NCBI GenBank assembly: GCA_016713115.1
Contig: JADJPU010000001.1
Span: 1,922,001-1,986,000, forward strand
DNA: 64,000 nucleotides
Direction of reading: 5' to 3'
DNA from: Cellvibrionales bacterium
GTDB taxonomy: Bacteria > Pseudomonadota > Gammaproteobacteria > Pseudomonadales > UBA7239
The notes under the pieces were generated by a model. The model ran no database searches. It had not been told where the DNA came from and was given only the letters and a program-made list of their open reading frames with translations. Below are positions 7,516 through 16,431 of the stretch, piece after piece. The number at the start of each line of letters is the position of its first letter. The stretch's first letter is position 1. A program made the translations under genes and the position numbers.

Positions 7516-8895
7516 TTAAAAATTATATGGGGTGCTTTTCATTGCCTTGACAATGCATTTCTTTTTCTTGGTAATGCGACTGACTGAAAATATGTATTTT
7601 GTGTGTTCCTCAATAAAAGACATAGCTTTGATGGGTGCCATTGCTTCTCTTGCCATGTTGTAAGCGGTTCCATAGACAAGATTGGCTAAATTGATAACAT
7701 CATCTGGTATTGTCTTTCCTGACCTCCTGAGGGCAGTTGTTTTTTTGGTTTCGCCAGTAATTTTCTGGTGCAGGCCATTGGGTACAATTTCGTCAATTAT
7801 TTTATCTACCAGCTCTTCAATGACTTTAAGTTTTGGTGTGTCAAATACCCTGTAATGATTGTTCAGAATATATGCGGCGTATTGTTCCAGTTTGGCCTGA
7901 TAGTATCGGCAGGTGACTGAATCAGGGCTGTCTTGGAAAAAGTGCAAAATGGTATTGAAATCAATTTGCTCGGCAAGGAATTGAGAGTAGTAGTCTTTCA
8001 TTTTTAATTGACGTTCAGTGCTCGTTGTCCATCGACGGGGGAGCGTTTCATCCCGTACATAGCTGACAATCCAGAATGTCATCTGAGCCTCATCTAGGGC
8101 GGGTGGATCTATCCAAATATAGTTGTGGGACATGGTCACGGAATATAGCTGGAAAGGGGCAAAGACAGATGTATCGATAGCCAAGCGGTAGATGTTGGGT
8201 TTTTGTCCAAACAGCGGAGAGCTTTGGCTGCTGACCCATGACGAGATGTAGCCTTTGGTTCTCAGCAGCTTGAGTTGGTGTCTGATTCGATCCTCTGACC
8301 GGCCTGTCAAGGCTGATAGGGAGGCGAAGCCTAGGGAGTCAACGGTGCCTGATTCGTCAGCGAAGCACAGGAGTATGGCCAGTACCAACCGCGTAAATGG
8401 CTCCGCTTTAAGACGGTTTGTGACGGGTTGGGCGAACTCTTGTTTCAGTGGTCTTTCTTCTGTGAGATTTTCGTCTGGGCATGTCTCGTGGTGATCTGTG
8501 CCTTTTGGGAGTTCGCCGAACAGTGCATGCAATATGCGATTCATATGAACAGTGTGCTCAGGGATTGGGAGGCCCTCCATGGGGCGGGGCAGGGCGATCA
8601 ATCGGATCAAGAGTTCGTGTTGGTCATTTACTGATCTGGTTTGACATGTGCGGATATACCCCTTGGCCTTGAGTTGCTTAACTCCTTCCCGCAAGTGATG
8701 CCCGCTCAAGCCAGTGTGCGCCAGCAACTCCTTACGAGAAATCGTGACTGTTTCATCATCACCCATAAGCCAAAGCACTGTTGCCAGTAGTACTCTTGTG
8801 TAAGGTGATGAGCCGTCAAGCTCTGATGTTATGGTGCAAATTATCTTGTTCTTACTTGATCCCATAGATTTGCTGCCTAGTTCACCATTTTTCAT
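7516..8895 (-). CDS. Protein with two winged-helix domains, unknown function
   Basis: About 459 residues from the ATG at 8895 (an upstream extension to 8952 adds a hydrophobic stretch encoded in AT-rich promoter-like DNA and is not preferred). Two similar winged-helix segments are visible: YTRVLLATVLWLMGDDETV followed by SRKELLAHTGLSGHHLREGV, and FTRLVLAILLCFADESGTV followed by FASLSALTGRSEDRIRHQL. Each ends in a KGYI wing. The C-terminal 200 residues are helical with no motif I recognise. Position beside alpA and a Gp2-like gene suggests an island replication or regulatory protein. Not assigned to a named family. Confidence 0.65.
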   Translation of the reverse strand: MKNGELGSKSMGSSKNKIICTITSELDGSSPYTRVLLATVLWLMGDDETVTISRKELLAHTGLSGHHLREGVKQLKAKGYIRTCQTRSVNDQHELLIRLIALPRPMEGLPIPEHTVHMNRILHALFGELPKGTDHHETCPDENLTEERPLKQEFAQPVTNRLKAEPFTRLVLAILLCFADESGTVDSLGFASLSALTGRSEDRIRHQLKLLRTKGYISSWVSSQSSPLFGQKPNIYRLAIDTSVFAPFQLYSVTMSHNYIWIDPPALDEAQMTFWIVSYVRDETLPRRWTTSTERQLKMKDYYSQFLAEQIDFNTILHFFQDSPDSVTCRYYQAKLEQYAAYILNNHYRVFDTPKLKVIEELVDKIIDEIVPNGLHQKITGETKKTTALRRSGKTIPDDVINLANLVYGTAYNMAREAMAPIKAMSFIEEHTKYIFSVSRITKKKKCIVKAMKSTPYNF

Positions 8896-8922
8896 AATAA
8901 TACATACTAGTGAAAACGCTAT

Positions 8923-8936
8923 TATCACCAGTGATA
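8923..8936. promoter_or_regulatory. Palindromic operator candidate between divergent genes
   Basis: TATCAC-CA-GTGATA is a perfect 6-bp inverted repeat. The half-site GTGATATT (8931-8938) recurs at 9001-9008, just before the divergent gene at 9018. The surrounding 120 bp are strongly AT-rich and contain the promoters of both genes. Confidence 0.45.
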
Positions 8937-9017
8937 TTACTAAATAAATCACATGTTGATTTACTTAAAATATAATATTAAAATTTAAAAAATATTACTT
9001 GTGATATTGGTGTTTGC

Positions 9018-9740
9018 GTGGGTAGGCAGTGGGTGGAGTGGATCGAACTCGGAAATGGGCATCAAAAGGCTTGGGCGCTGCGTTACCTAGAAAAGTTTCG
9101 AAAAGATATTGTGTCGTTAGGTGTCATGTCGGTTGATGACAGACTCAAGGAGGCGTTGAATGGGCTGATCAGAAATGACTCCAACGAGCTTTTCTTGATA
9201 CGCATGAAGGCAAGCTGGGCGCAAGAAAAATACAGGTCGAATCTCAAGAAGAAGGGCTTGGTTACCACCAGTCGTGTTATCAGTTCCGAATCCAAGCGCA
9301 AGCTAAAGCAGCTGGCGGATTCTGAAGGGGTGAGTTTTAACTCTGTAACTGAGGGGTTAATCAGGCATGGCTTTTCAGTGGAGCGTGTTGAGACTGAGAA
9401 GCATCAGAAGGAGAAGGAAAAGCTGAGGACTAAGCTCAAAAATGCCAAATTAGAAATTGAGTCACTTGACGCAGAGCTGCGTAAGTACGTGGGTAATGAT
9501 GTCCGTATATTGCATAAAATGATGGTGAACAACCTTCAGGGCAAGGTGCTAGAGCTGGAATCCGAAAACCTTGCATTATCGGAAGAGGTGAAGTGCCTTA
9601 AGGCAAAACTTGCCGAGGCGGATCTAGGGGGTGATTCACAAGCAACTGTCACAGAGGAATCAAAGGTTGGTGCCGCTGCGTCTCTTGAACAAGATTCATA
9701 CATACCCATACAGCAGCAAGAGCTTAAATTAGAAGACTGA
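9018..9740 (+). CDS. Ribbon-helix-helix-like protein with long coiled coil, unknown function
   Basis: 240 residues from a GTG start; an ATG at 9126 preceded by AGGT is an alternative. Residues about 90-118 (SESKRKLKQLADSEGVSF followed by NSVTEGLI) look like a ribbon-helix-helix DNA-binding segment. Residues 120-200 are charged heptad-like coiled coil (KEKEKLRTKLKNAKLEIESL, then LQGKVLELESENLALSEEVK). Such an arrangement is seen in partition-type or nucleoid-binding accessory proteins (KfrA-like in layout, not by clear homology). It is divergent from the winged-helix gene and probably the last gene of the island on this side. Confidence 0.6.
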   Translation: MGRQWVEWIELGNGHQKAWALRYLEKFRKDIVSLGVMSVDDRLKEALNGLIRNDSNELFLIRMKASWAQEKYRSNLKKKGLVTTSRVISSESKRKLKQLADSEGVSFNSVTEGLIRHGFSVERVETEKHQKEKEKLRTKLKNAKLEIESLDAELRKYVGNDVRILHKMMVNNLQGKVLELESENLALSEEVKCLKAKLAEADLGGDSQATVTEESKVGAAASLEQDSYIPIQQQELKLED

Positions 9741-10096
9741 CCGCCTGAATATATCTGTAGTAGATCAGACTTAATCTGGCAGTTACCCGTTTATCAGACG
9801 GTGACTGTCAGCTGAGATTTGCTGTGGTTACTAGGCTGATCTGATAGAGTGTGATGATGTGCAAAAGCTGGGTAACAATCTGGGTAACTCTTGAATTTTT
9901 TATTTGTAAAATATAAGTAAATCATACAGTTATCTACTATGTGCCTGTCCCTTCCAGGTCGCCATTTTCTTTTTCTCTTGTATCTTTCTGTTTGATGCCA
10001 TTTTGTTTTGCGGAATACGCAGAGTGCTTCTCGTGCGTGCAAGATCTCTTGCTGTATGATTCCGCAATTGTCTGTCGTGTTTGAGCATAACGAATC
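9741..10096. other. Junction region between the island and the chromosome
   Basis: About 356 bp without a gene. An imperfect hairpin (CAGTTACCCGT ... ACGGTGACTG, 9780-9807) follows the upstream gene and may be its terminator. CTGGGTAAC occurs twice in tandem at 9868-9876 and 9880-9888, with an inverted GTTACC at 9782-9787. The remaining DNA up to manC becomes less AT-rich. No tRNA and no clear att duplication can be seen. Confidence 0.4.
9868..9888. repeat. Tandem CTGGGTAAC repeat, 12-bp period
   Basis: Two identical 9-mers separated by AAT, with an inverted GTTACC copy about 80 bp upstream. This could be iterons, integrase arm sites or chance. Confidence 0.4.
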
Positions 10097-11533
10097 ATGA
10101 GCACAACCTTACTCCCCGTCATCATGGCTGGTGGCTCCGGCAGCCGCCTGTGGCCGCTGTCGCGTGAGTTGCACCCCAAACAATTTTTGGCGTTGGAAGG
10201 CGATACCGCCATGTTGCAGACCACCATCCAGCGTCTTGCTGGGTTGGGGAATGCAACGCCCTTGGTCATTTGCAATGAAGCACACCGATTTCTGGTGGCG
10301 GAGCAGCTGCGGCAGCTGGATTTGCTGGCGCGCAATATTTTGCTGGAGCCCGTTGGTCGCAACACCGCACCTGCCATCGCATTGGCAGCGCTGCACGCAC
10401 TGGCCAGTGGCGAAGACCCTCTGTTGCTGGTGCTCGCTGCGGATCATGTCATCCGCGATGTGGCTGCTTTTCATGCCAGTTTGCGCAATGCCATCCCTTA
10501 CGCCGAAGCGGGTGCGTTGCTAACTTTCGGTATCGTCGCGCGCAGCCCAGAAACTGGCTACGGCTACATTCGTCGCGGCGAAGCGGTGGGCGAAGGCGCG
10601 TACTCGGTGGCGCAATTTGTGGAGAAACCCAATCGCACCACGGCGGAGCAATATGTTGTCTCGGGCGATTACTATTGGAACAGTGGCTTGTTTTTGTTCC
10701 GCGCCAGTCGCTATTTGCAAGAATTAGCGCAGCACAGACCCGATATTTTGTGCGCCTGTGAAGCTGCCATGGCGGGTGCGTGTGCCGACATGGATTTCAT
10801 TCGCGTGGAAGAAACTGCGTTTCGTGCTTGCCCAGAAGATTCCGTGGATTATGCCGTGATGGAAAAAACTGCCACGGCAGTTGTTGTGCCGTTGGATGCC
10901 GGTTGGAGCGATGTCGGTGCTTTTTCTTCGCTATGGGATGTGCTGGACAAAGACGAACATGGCAATGTGTTGCAAGGCGATGTATTGGCACACGAGAGTA
11001 GCAATAACTTGGTGATTGCAGAAAGCATGCTGGTTGCCACCGTGGGCTTGGAAAATACGGTGGTCGTACAAACCAAGGATGCCGTGTTGGTCGCGGCGCG
11101 TGATCGCGTACAAGATGTGAAACAGATTGTCGCGCAGCTCAAAGAACTCAATCGCAGTGAACACCAGTTGCATCGCGAAGTGTATCGCCCGTGGGGGATG
11201 TATGACTCCATCGATAACGGCCATCGCTATCAAGTGAAACGCATTTCGGTACAGCCGGGTGCGAAACTTTCACTGCAAATGCACCACCATCGCGCTGAGC
11301 ATTGGATCGTGGTTTCCGGTACAGCGAAAGTCACTGTCGGTAACGAAGAAAGATTAGTGGCAGAAAATGAATCTATTTTTATTCCGCTGGGTACCGTACA
11401 CGCGTTAGAAAATCCAGGGAAAATCCCTTTGGATTTGATCGAAGTACAAACCGGCGCTTATCTCGGCGAAGACGATATTGTGCGTTTTGAAGATCGTTAT
11501 GGGCGTGCGTCAGAAGTTTCGCTTAATCGGTGA
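10097..11533 (+). CDS. manC: Mannose-1-phosphate guanylyltransferase / mannose-6-phosphate isomerase
   Basis: 478 residues, full length for the bifunctional type II enzyme (ManC/AlgA/XanB). The N-terminal nucleotidyltransferase has the signature [19 protein letters not shown] and the block [16 protein letters not shown]. The C-terminal cupin isomerase domain has [11 protein letters not shown] and [16 protein letters not shown], with metal-binding histidines. It makes GDP-mannose from fructose-6-P-derived mannose-6-P for cell-surface polysaccharide. No phosphomannomutase or polysaccharide cluster is beside it. It is the first clearly chromosomal gene after the island. Confidence 0.93.
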   Translation: MSTTLLPVIMAGGSGSRLWPLSRELHPKQFLALEGDTAMLQTTIQRLAGLGNATPLVICNEAHRFLVAEQLRQLDLLARNILLEPVGRNTAPAIALAALHALASGEDPLLLVLAADHVIRDVAAFHASLRNAIPYAEAGALLTFGIVARSPETGYGYIRRGEAVGEGAYSVAQFVEKPNRTTAEQYVVSGDYYWNSGLFLFRASRYLQELAQHRPDILCACEAAMAGACADMDFIRVEETAFRACPEDSVDYAVMEKTATAVVVPLDAGWSDVGAFSSLWDVLDKDEHGNVLQGDVLAHESSNNLVIAESMLVATVGLENTVVVQTKDAVLVAARDRVQDVKQIVAQLKELNRSEHQLHREVYRPWGMYDSIDNGHRYQVKRISVQPGAKLSLQMHHHRAEHWIVVSGTAKVTVGNEERLVAENESIFIPLGTVHALENPGKIPLDLIEVQTGAYLGEDDIVRFEDRYGRASEVSLNR

Positions 11534-11543
11534 GCTCTCTCTG

Positions 11544-11570
11544 CGACACTTATCTGTAGTGAAAGTGTCG
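11544..11570. terminator. Hairpin between manC and the following secreted protein gene
   Basis: CGACACTT and AAGTGTCG form a perfect 8-bp stem around an 11-base loop. No T-run follows, and AGGA for the next gene lies just after it, so it may be an attenuator or mRNA-end structure rather than a strong terminator. Confidence 0.4.
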
Positions 11571-11586
11571 ACTTCAGGATGTGATG

Positions 11587-12807
11587 ATGTTTAAAAAAAT
11601 AATCGCTGCGGGATTCCTGTTGCTAATTTCTACAGCGCTCTCTGTTAGCGCGTTGGCAGAAAATACAGCCGGTCATCAGTCGCACAACATGGAAAAAATG
11701 TGGGCAGACATGCGCTCGCAACCTGTTGGCTTGGCAGTGTCGGTGGCTGCCGATGAAAACGACGTGTTGTGGTTAGCGCAAATGCGCGAGGGGCGCATCG
11801 TTGTCAGTCATTCGAAAGATAACGGCAAACGCTTTTCAGAAGGTGTTGCAGTGAATGCAGCTCCGGAATCTATTTTAGCCGAAGGTCAAAATCGGCCACA
11901 GATTGCAGTGAGAAAAGGTGTGATTGCGGTGGCATGGTCGCAAGCCTTGCCTACAACTTTTGCCGGCAACATTCGTTTTTCTCGTTCCACAGATGGCGGC
12001 AAAACTTTTTCTGTACCCGCGACGCTCAATGCGCAAGATGATGCAGTCGGCCATAGCTTTGCTGCCATGACCATGAGTGATAACGGGCGCATAGCTTTGG
12101 TGTGGATTGATAGTCGAGATAAAGCCTTAGCTAAGGAAAATGGCAAGTCTTTTGAAGGGAGTTCGCTTTACTACGCTATTTCTAATGACGCAGGAAAAAG
12201 TTTTTCTGCCAATAAAAAATTAGCAGATAATTCGTGTGAATGTTGTCGTGTTGCCATCACGCAAAACAGCAATGGCGTGCCGGTGGTTTTTTGGCGACAT
12301 CTATTTACGGGTGGTGTGCGTGATTTTGCATTTGCTCGCTTGGATGTCTATGCAAGCGTATTGCGCGCCAGTCAAGACAATTGGCAAATCAGTGCTTGCC
12401 CGCATCATGGTGGCGACATTGCCGCTGATGAGAAGGGTAGCTTGCATTTGGTGTGGTTTACTGGGAATCCCCAAAATCCCGGTTTGTTTTATCGTCGCAT
12501 CGACGATGAACATATGACGGTTCCGCGTGCGTTTGGCAATGTGGACGCGCAAGCCAGTTACCCAGCTGTTTTTGTGTCAGGAAAAACCGTATTTCTGGCT
12601 TGGCGTGAATTTAATGGCAGCGAATACCAGTTGCTGAGTATGCAGTCTGACGATCCGCGCGGTGAACGCTGGTCTGCACCGCGTGTGATAGCGGCGTCTG
12701 CAGGCAAGATGGATATCCCAGAATTTGTTGGCGATGCCAAGAAACCCTTGTTGGTATGGAATGGTGGGGCAGGTGGGTTGCAGGTGTTTGATTTGAGTGC
12801 GCACTAA
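11587..12807 (+). CDS. Secreted BNR/Asp-box beta-propeller with Cys-rich motif
   Basis: About 406 residues with a signal peptide (KKIIAAGFLLLISTALSVSA, cleavage near ALA-EN). Asp-box repeats SKDNGKRF, STDGGKTF and SNDAGKSF predict a sialidase-like beta-propeller. A cluster NSCECCRVAI and, later, ISACPHHGGDIA stand out: they suggest a metal- or disulfide-based function rather than sialidase, and I do not see the arginine triad expected of a true sialidase. Of three in-frame starts (11581 GTG, 11584, 11587), 11587 has the best spacing to AGGA at 11576. The stop overlaps the start of the next gene (TAATG), so translation of the thioredoxin-like partner is likely coupled. Confidence 0.75.
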   Translation: MFKKIIAAGFLLLISTALSVSALAENTAGHQSHNMEKMWADMRSQPVGLAVSVAADENDVLWLAQMREGRIVVSHSKDNGKRFSEGVAVNAAPESILAEGQNRPQIAVRKGVIAVAWSQALPTTFAGNIRFSRSTDGGKTFSVPATLNAQDDAVGHSFAAMTMSDNGRIALVWIDSRDKALAKENGKSFEGSSLYYAISNDAGKSFSANKKLADNSCECCRVAITQNSNGVPVVFWRHLFTGGVRDFAFARLDVYASVLRASQDNWQISACPHHGGDIAADEKGSLHLVWFTGNPQNPGLFYRRIDDEHMTVPRAFGNVDAQASYPAVFVSGKTVFLAWREFNGSEYQLLSMQSDDPRGERWSAPRVIAASAGKMDIPEFVGDAKKPLLVWNGGAGGLQVFDLSAH

Positions 12808-13280
12808 TGCGTTCAATAGTGTTGGCATTTTCGTTACTGGTGAGTGGTGCGGTTGCAGCGGGTGAGTTGCGACCGTTTGTTGTGGGCAGCATGGCGCAAA
12901 TTGAAGCGGAACATAAAGGGCAGCCCTTTGTATTGCTATTCTGGTCGCTGACTTGCGCGTATTGCCCGACTGAATTGAAAATGCTCGCTGCATTAAAACA
13001 AAAAAATCCCGCGTTAAATTTAGTGTTGGTAGCGACCGATACGCCAGATGAATCATTAGAAATAAAGCAGCGGCTCACGCATTACGGTTTGGACAAAGTA
13101 GAGCAGTGGGTGTTTGCCGATGCTATGCAAGAACGCTTGCGCTTTGAAATTGATCGTCGTTGGTATGGTGAAGTGCCGCGCACCTATTTCTATGATCGCG
13201 CACAGCAGCGTGAAATGAAGATGGGCTTGGTGGAGCGGTCGTTTGTAGAAAGCTGGTTGGAGCGCACAACGCAGCCGTAA
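12807..13280 (+). CDS. Periplasmic thioredoxin-like (TlpA-type) protein
   Basis: 157 residues with signal peptide MRSIVLAFSLLVSGAVAAG. The redox motif is WSLTCAYCPTELKML, a CxxC at the start of helix 1 as in TlpA/ResA proteins, followed by the strand LNLVLVATDT and the loop EVPRTYFYD. It is translationally coupled to the Cys-rich propeller gene upstream. I infer that it keeps cysteines of that protein reduced, or delivers electrons in its maturation; this is inference from position. Confidence 0.8.
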   Translation: MRSIVLAFSLLVSGAVAAGELRPFVVGSMAQIEAEHKGQPFVLLFWSLTCAYCPTELKMLAALKQKNPALNLVLVATDTPDESLEIKQRLTHYGLDKVEQWVFADAMQERLRFEIDRRWYGEVPRTYFYDRAQQREMKMGLVERSFVESWLERTTQP

Positions 13281-13365
13281 CCTGTATTCTCGTAGGTGTA
13301 GGGATTGCTCTTGCCCGCCATCTTCTCTACAGTCTCGCCACTTTCTATGACGCAGGCTTGTACGC

Positions 13366-14352
13366 ATGACAATTCTCTCTGGCGCAGAAAAAACAACGAC
13401 GGATGTTATTGCGGGCATAGATCTGCACGGAAAAACAGCCGTGGTGACAGGTGCGAGCAGCGGCTTGGGCTTGGAGACGGTGCGCACACTCTTGGGTGCG
13501 GGTGCGCGAGTGATTATGGCGGCGCGGCCTGGTGCGAAATTGGACGCGGCGTTAACCGCTGCGCGAGCGGATTTTCCGCAAGCGACTGTCGATGCCGTGC
13601 CTTTGGAGCTGACCGATTTTTCCAGTGTTCGCGTTTGTGCTGAACGCGTTGCACGGTTGACTCAGAAAATAGATTTGCTTATCAATAACGCGGGCATCAT
13701 GGCGGTGCCGTTTGCGCGCACGTCAGCAGGTTGTGAATCGCAATTTGGTACCAATCATATAGGTCATTTTTTGTTAACTAACTTGTTGTTGCCTTTGTTG
13801 CTTACGACGGGCAAAGCACGCATCGTCAATTTGAGTTCTGGCGGTCACAAACACTGTGCGATTGATTTTGATGATTTGCACTGGCAGACGCGCGAGTACA
13901 ACAAGTGGGGTGCTTACGGGCAATCAAAAACAGCAAACGCATTATTTACTGTCGCTCTGCAAAACAGAGTAGGCGCCAAAGGCGTGAGTGTGTTTGCTGT
14001 ACATCCTGGTGTGATCCCGACGGATTTGGGGCGTCATTTAACAGCGGATGACATCAACGCGTTAATGAGTAGCCAATCTTTGGGCGGCGAGAAAAAAGAA
14101 TCCGGCGGCACCAGTCGCGGCAAGTTGACCTTAAAAACCATTCCACAAGGTGCAGCCACTTCTGTGTGGGCGGCAACAGCTCCTGAGTTGGAAGGCAAAG
14201 GCGGTTTGTATTTGGAAGATTGCGCTATTGCTGAAGAAGTGCCTGTGGGCGTGGCCGAGCACGGCTATTATGCGTGGGCTGTTGATCCTGCCGCGGCGGA
14301 AAAGTTGTGGCAGGAATCGGAAAAAATTGTTGGACAAACTTTTTCTTGGTAA
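13366..14352 (+). CDS. Short-chain dehydrogenase/reductase, retinol-dehydrogenase-like
   Basis: 328 residues. Cofactor motif [10 protein letters not shown] near residues 27-36, NNAGIM near 105, catalytic Tyr-Lys in [11 protein letters not shown], and the conserved [13 protein letters not shown]. The length and the FDDLHW/Y..W..YGQSK pattern match the extended SDR group that includes retinol dehydrogenases and WW-domain oxidoreductase-like enzymes. The substrate cannot be told. It stands 85 bp after the thioredoxin-like gene and 11 bp before trpS. Confidence 0.85.
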   Translation: MTILSGAEKTTTDVIAGIDLHGKTAVVTGASSGLGLETVRTLLGAGARVIMAARPGAKLDAALTAARADFPQATVDAVPLELTDFSSVRVCAERVARLTQKIDLLINNAGIMAVPFARTSAGCESQFGTNHIGHFLLTNLLLPLLLTTGKARIVNLSSGGHKHCAIDFDDLHWQTREYNKWGAYGQSKTANALFTVALQNRVGAKGVSVFAVHPGVIPTDLGRHLTADDINALMSSQSLGGEKKESGGTSRGKLTLKTIPQGAATSVWAATAPELEGKGGLYLEDCAIAEEVPVGVAEHGYYAWAVDPAAAEKLWQESEKIVGQTFSW

Positions 14353-14363
14353 AGAATTTTTTT

Positions 14364-15368
14364 ATGAAGACAGTATTAACAGGCATCACGACCACGGGCA
14401 CACCGCATTTGGGTAATTATGTCGGTGCTATTCGTCCCGCTATTCGCGCTAGTCAACAAGTGGACAATCGTGCATTTTATTTTTTGGCAGACTATCACGC
14501 TTTTATTAAATGCCATGAGCCGGAACATGTGCATCGCTCCACTTTAGAAATTGCAGCGACATGGTTGGCTTTGGGTTTGAATACCGACAATGTGGTTTTT
14601 TATCGCCAATCGGATGTGCCGGAAATTACCGAGTTGGCGTGGTTGCTGTCTTGCATGACGGCAAAAGGTTTGATGAATCGCGCGCACGCTTACAAAGCAG
14701 CAGTACAGGCGAATGAAGAAGCGGATGATTTGGATCCTGATAAAGGCATCACCATAGGCCTGTTCAGTTATCCGGTGTTGATGGCGGCAGATATTTTGAT
14801 GTTTGGTGCGACGCATGTGCCGGTAGGTAAAGATCAAATCCAGCATGTCGAAATGGCGCGCGATATTGCCCTGCGCTTCAACCATCACTTTGGCGAGCTG
14901 TTTGTACTGCCGGAGGCTGTGGTAGAGGAGCATGTGGCCGTGCTGCAAGGTCTGGATGGTCGCAAGATGAGCAAGAGTTACGGCAACACCATCCCGTTGT
15001 TTTTGCCGCCAAAACAATTGCAAAAAAACATCAACAAAATCATCACCAATTTGCTGGAGCCAGGGCAACCCAAGGATCCGGACACTTCCACGGTGTTCCA
15101 AATTTGGCGTGCCTTCGCTACACCAGAGCAGACGGCAGAAATGCGTCGTGAATTTGAGGCGGGTATTGCGTGGGGTGAAGCCAAAAAGCGCTTGTGCGCG
15201 CTGATCGATGCAGAGATTGCCGAAGCACGCGAACGCTATGAGCAGTTGTTGGCCAATCCTGCACAGGTGGAAGCGGAGTTGCAGAAGGGTGCCCAAAAAG
15301 CACGGGCGATTGCGCAGCCGTTTATGGCGCGCGTGCGAGCAGCGGTAGGCATTCGCCCCTTGGTATGA
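14364..15368 (+). CDS. trpS: Tryptophanyl-tRNA synthetase
   Basis: 334 residues, class Ic aminoacyl-tRNA synthetase. The HIGH-type motif appears as [11 protein letters not shown] at residues 11-21 and the KMSKS loop is at 201-205 ([11 protein letters not shown]). Also visible: [10 protein letters not shown] and [16 protein letters not shown], typical of bacterial TrpS. Start chosen at ATG 14364 because family proteins begin directly with the nucleotide-binding strand; an upstream in-frame extension to 14307 lies inside the preceding gene. Confidence 0.95.
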   Translation: MKTVLTGITTTGTPHLGNYVGAIRPAIRASQQVDNRAFYFLADYHAFIKCHEPEHVHRSTLEIAATWLALGLNTDNVVFYRQSDVPEITELAWLLSCMTAKGLMNRAHAYKAAVQANEEADDLDPDKGITIGLFSYPVLMAADILMFGATHVPVGKDQIQHVEMARDIALRFNHHFGELFVLPEAVVEEHVAVLQGLDGRKMSKSYGNTIPLFLPPKQLQKNINKIITNLLEPGQPKDPDTSTVFQIWRAFATPEQTAEMRREFEAGIAWGEAKKRLCALIDAEIAEARERYEQLLANPAQVEAELQKGAQKARAIAQPFMARVRAAVGIRPLV

Positions 15369-15410
15369 GCTTGTGCTAGGCTGAACTCAAAGCCGCTCGG
15401 TACCTTGGCA

Positions 15411-16424
15411 ATGAAAATCAAACGACTAGCACTGGATGTAGAACTGACCAATCGCTGCAACGCGTTGTGTCATTTTTGCCCGCGCGATAAAACCCCTGAG
15501 CAGGGTTTTATGAGCGATGCGGTTTTTCGACAAGCCGTGGCGCGTGCGCAAGAAGAAAACTTAACCGTGATGTTGACCGGTCAAGGGGAATCTCTGATCC
15601 ATCCTCGCTTTGATCAGTGCATCCAGTATTTGGCTGAAAATAAAGTGCCGTTTGCGATGACGACCAATGCGGCGCTGTTAACACCGGAAAAATCGGCGTT
15701 ATTGCTGGAAGCAGGTATTTCACGCGTCACTTTCAGCATCAGTGATCTCGATGAAGATTACGAAGAAGTTTACAACTTGGATTACGCTACCATGCGTGAG
15801 CATGTGGCAGCATTTATGACACTTAATGCAGAGCGGGAGCCTGCAAATCGCAGTGAAGTGTGGATCAGTATTGTGGAGCACGACATCAATCGTGAAAAAA
15901 TTCCTGCTATGCGTGCGTATTGGGAGTCACAAGGTGTGACGGGTGTTTTTTCCTTTCGCCAAATTACGCGCGGTGGTGCCTGCGAAACTGGGCACTATTT
16001 TTTGCGCAGTGAAAAATATCGAGCTGAAGCTGAGGCGTTGATGGCTGCTAAAGGCGTGTCTACATGGTGCAATCTTGCGTTTATTGTGCCATTTGTCGGT
16101 TGGAGTGGGCAGTATTACATTTGTTGCAGTGATTACGAAAAAGTGACGCCGCTGGGGGCGGTATTTGACTACAGTGTGTCCGACATGGATCAAATTAAAA
16201 TGGATAGTATCAGGCGGGGTAATGCCGCTTGCTTGAAGTGTAACTACGATCCAATCAATGTAGTTCGGGAAGCAATGTTTGAGGTTGAGCAGGGTGAGGC
16301 TCCTAAATCGCGGATTGCTAACCGAATTGGCGTGTTAAAACAGCAGAAGATAGATGACCCCGAGTTGTATGATGCGTTGGCTGCGATGGATTTGAAGAAT
16401 AATGTGATCGCTGCTGAGAGATAA
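15411..16424 (+). CDS. Radical SAM protein with C-terminal extra-cluster cysteines
   Basis: 337 residues. The canonical CxxxCxxC is RCNALCHFCPRD (Cys16, 20, 23), followed by the SAM-binding block LTGQGESLIHPRF. The C-terminal part has FVGWSGQYYICCSDYEK and ACLKCNYDP, cysteines that could ligate an auxiliary Fe-S cluster as in SPASM/Twitch proteins. Substrate unknown. It starts a run of same-strand genes (PhyH-like dioxygenase, ABM-like protein, DUF1285) with short gaps, suggesting a small modification pathway. Confidence 0.85.
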   Translation: MKIKRLALDVELTNRCNALCHFCPRDKTPEQGFMSDAVFRQAVARAQEENLTVMLTGQGESLIHPRFDQCIQYLAENKVPFAMTTNAALLTPEKSALLLEAGISRVTFSISDLDEDYEEVYNLDYATMREHVAAFMTLNAEREPANRSEVWISIVEHDINREKIPAMRAYWESQGVTGVFSFRQITRGGACETGHYFLRSEKYRAEAEALMAAKGVSTWCNLAFIVPFVGWSGQYYICCSDYEKVTPLGAVFDYSVSDMDQIKMDSIRRGNAACLKCNYDPINVVREAMFEVEQGEAPKSRIANRIGVLKQQKIDDPELYDALAAMDLKNNVIAAER

Positions 16425-16431
16425 AATAGTT

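Noticed and set aside
8896..8952. N-terminal hydrophobic extension of the double winged-helix protein
   Set aside because: It is encoded in AT-rich DNA overlapping the palindromic promoter region and has no ribosome-binding site.
14544..15296. Reverse-strand 250-codon frame inside trpS
   Set aside because: Fully covered by trpS, whose motifs are unambiguous.
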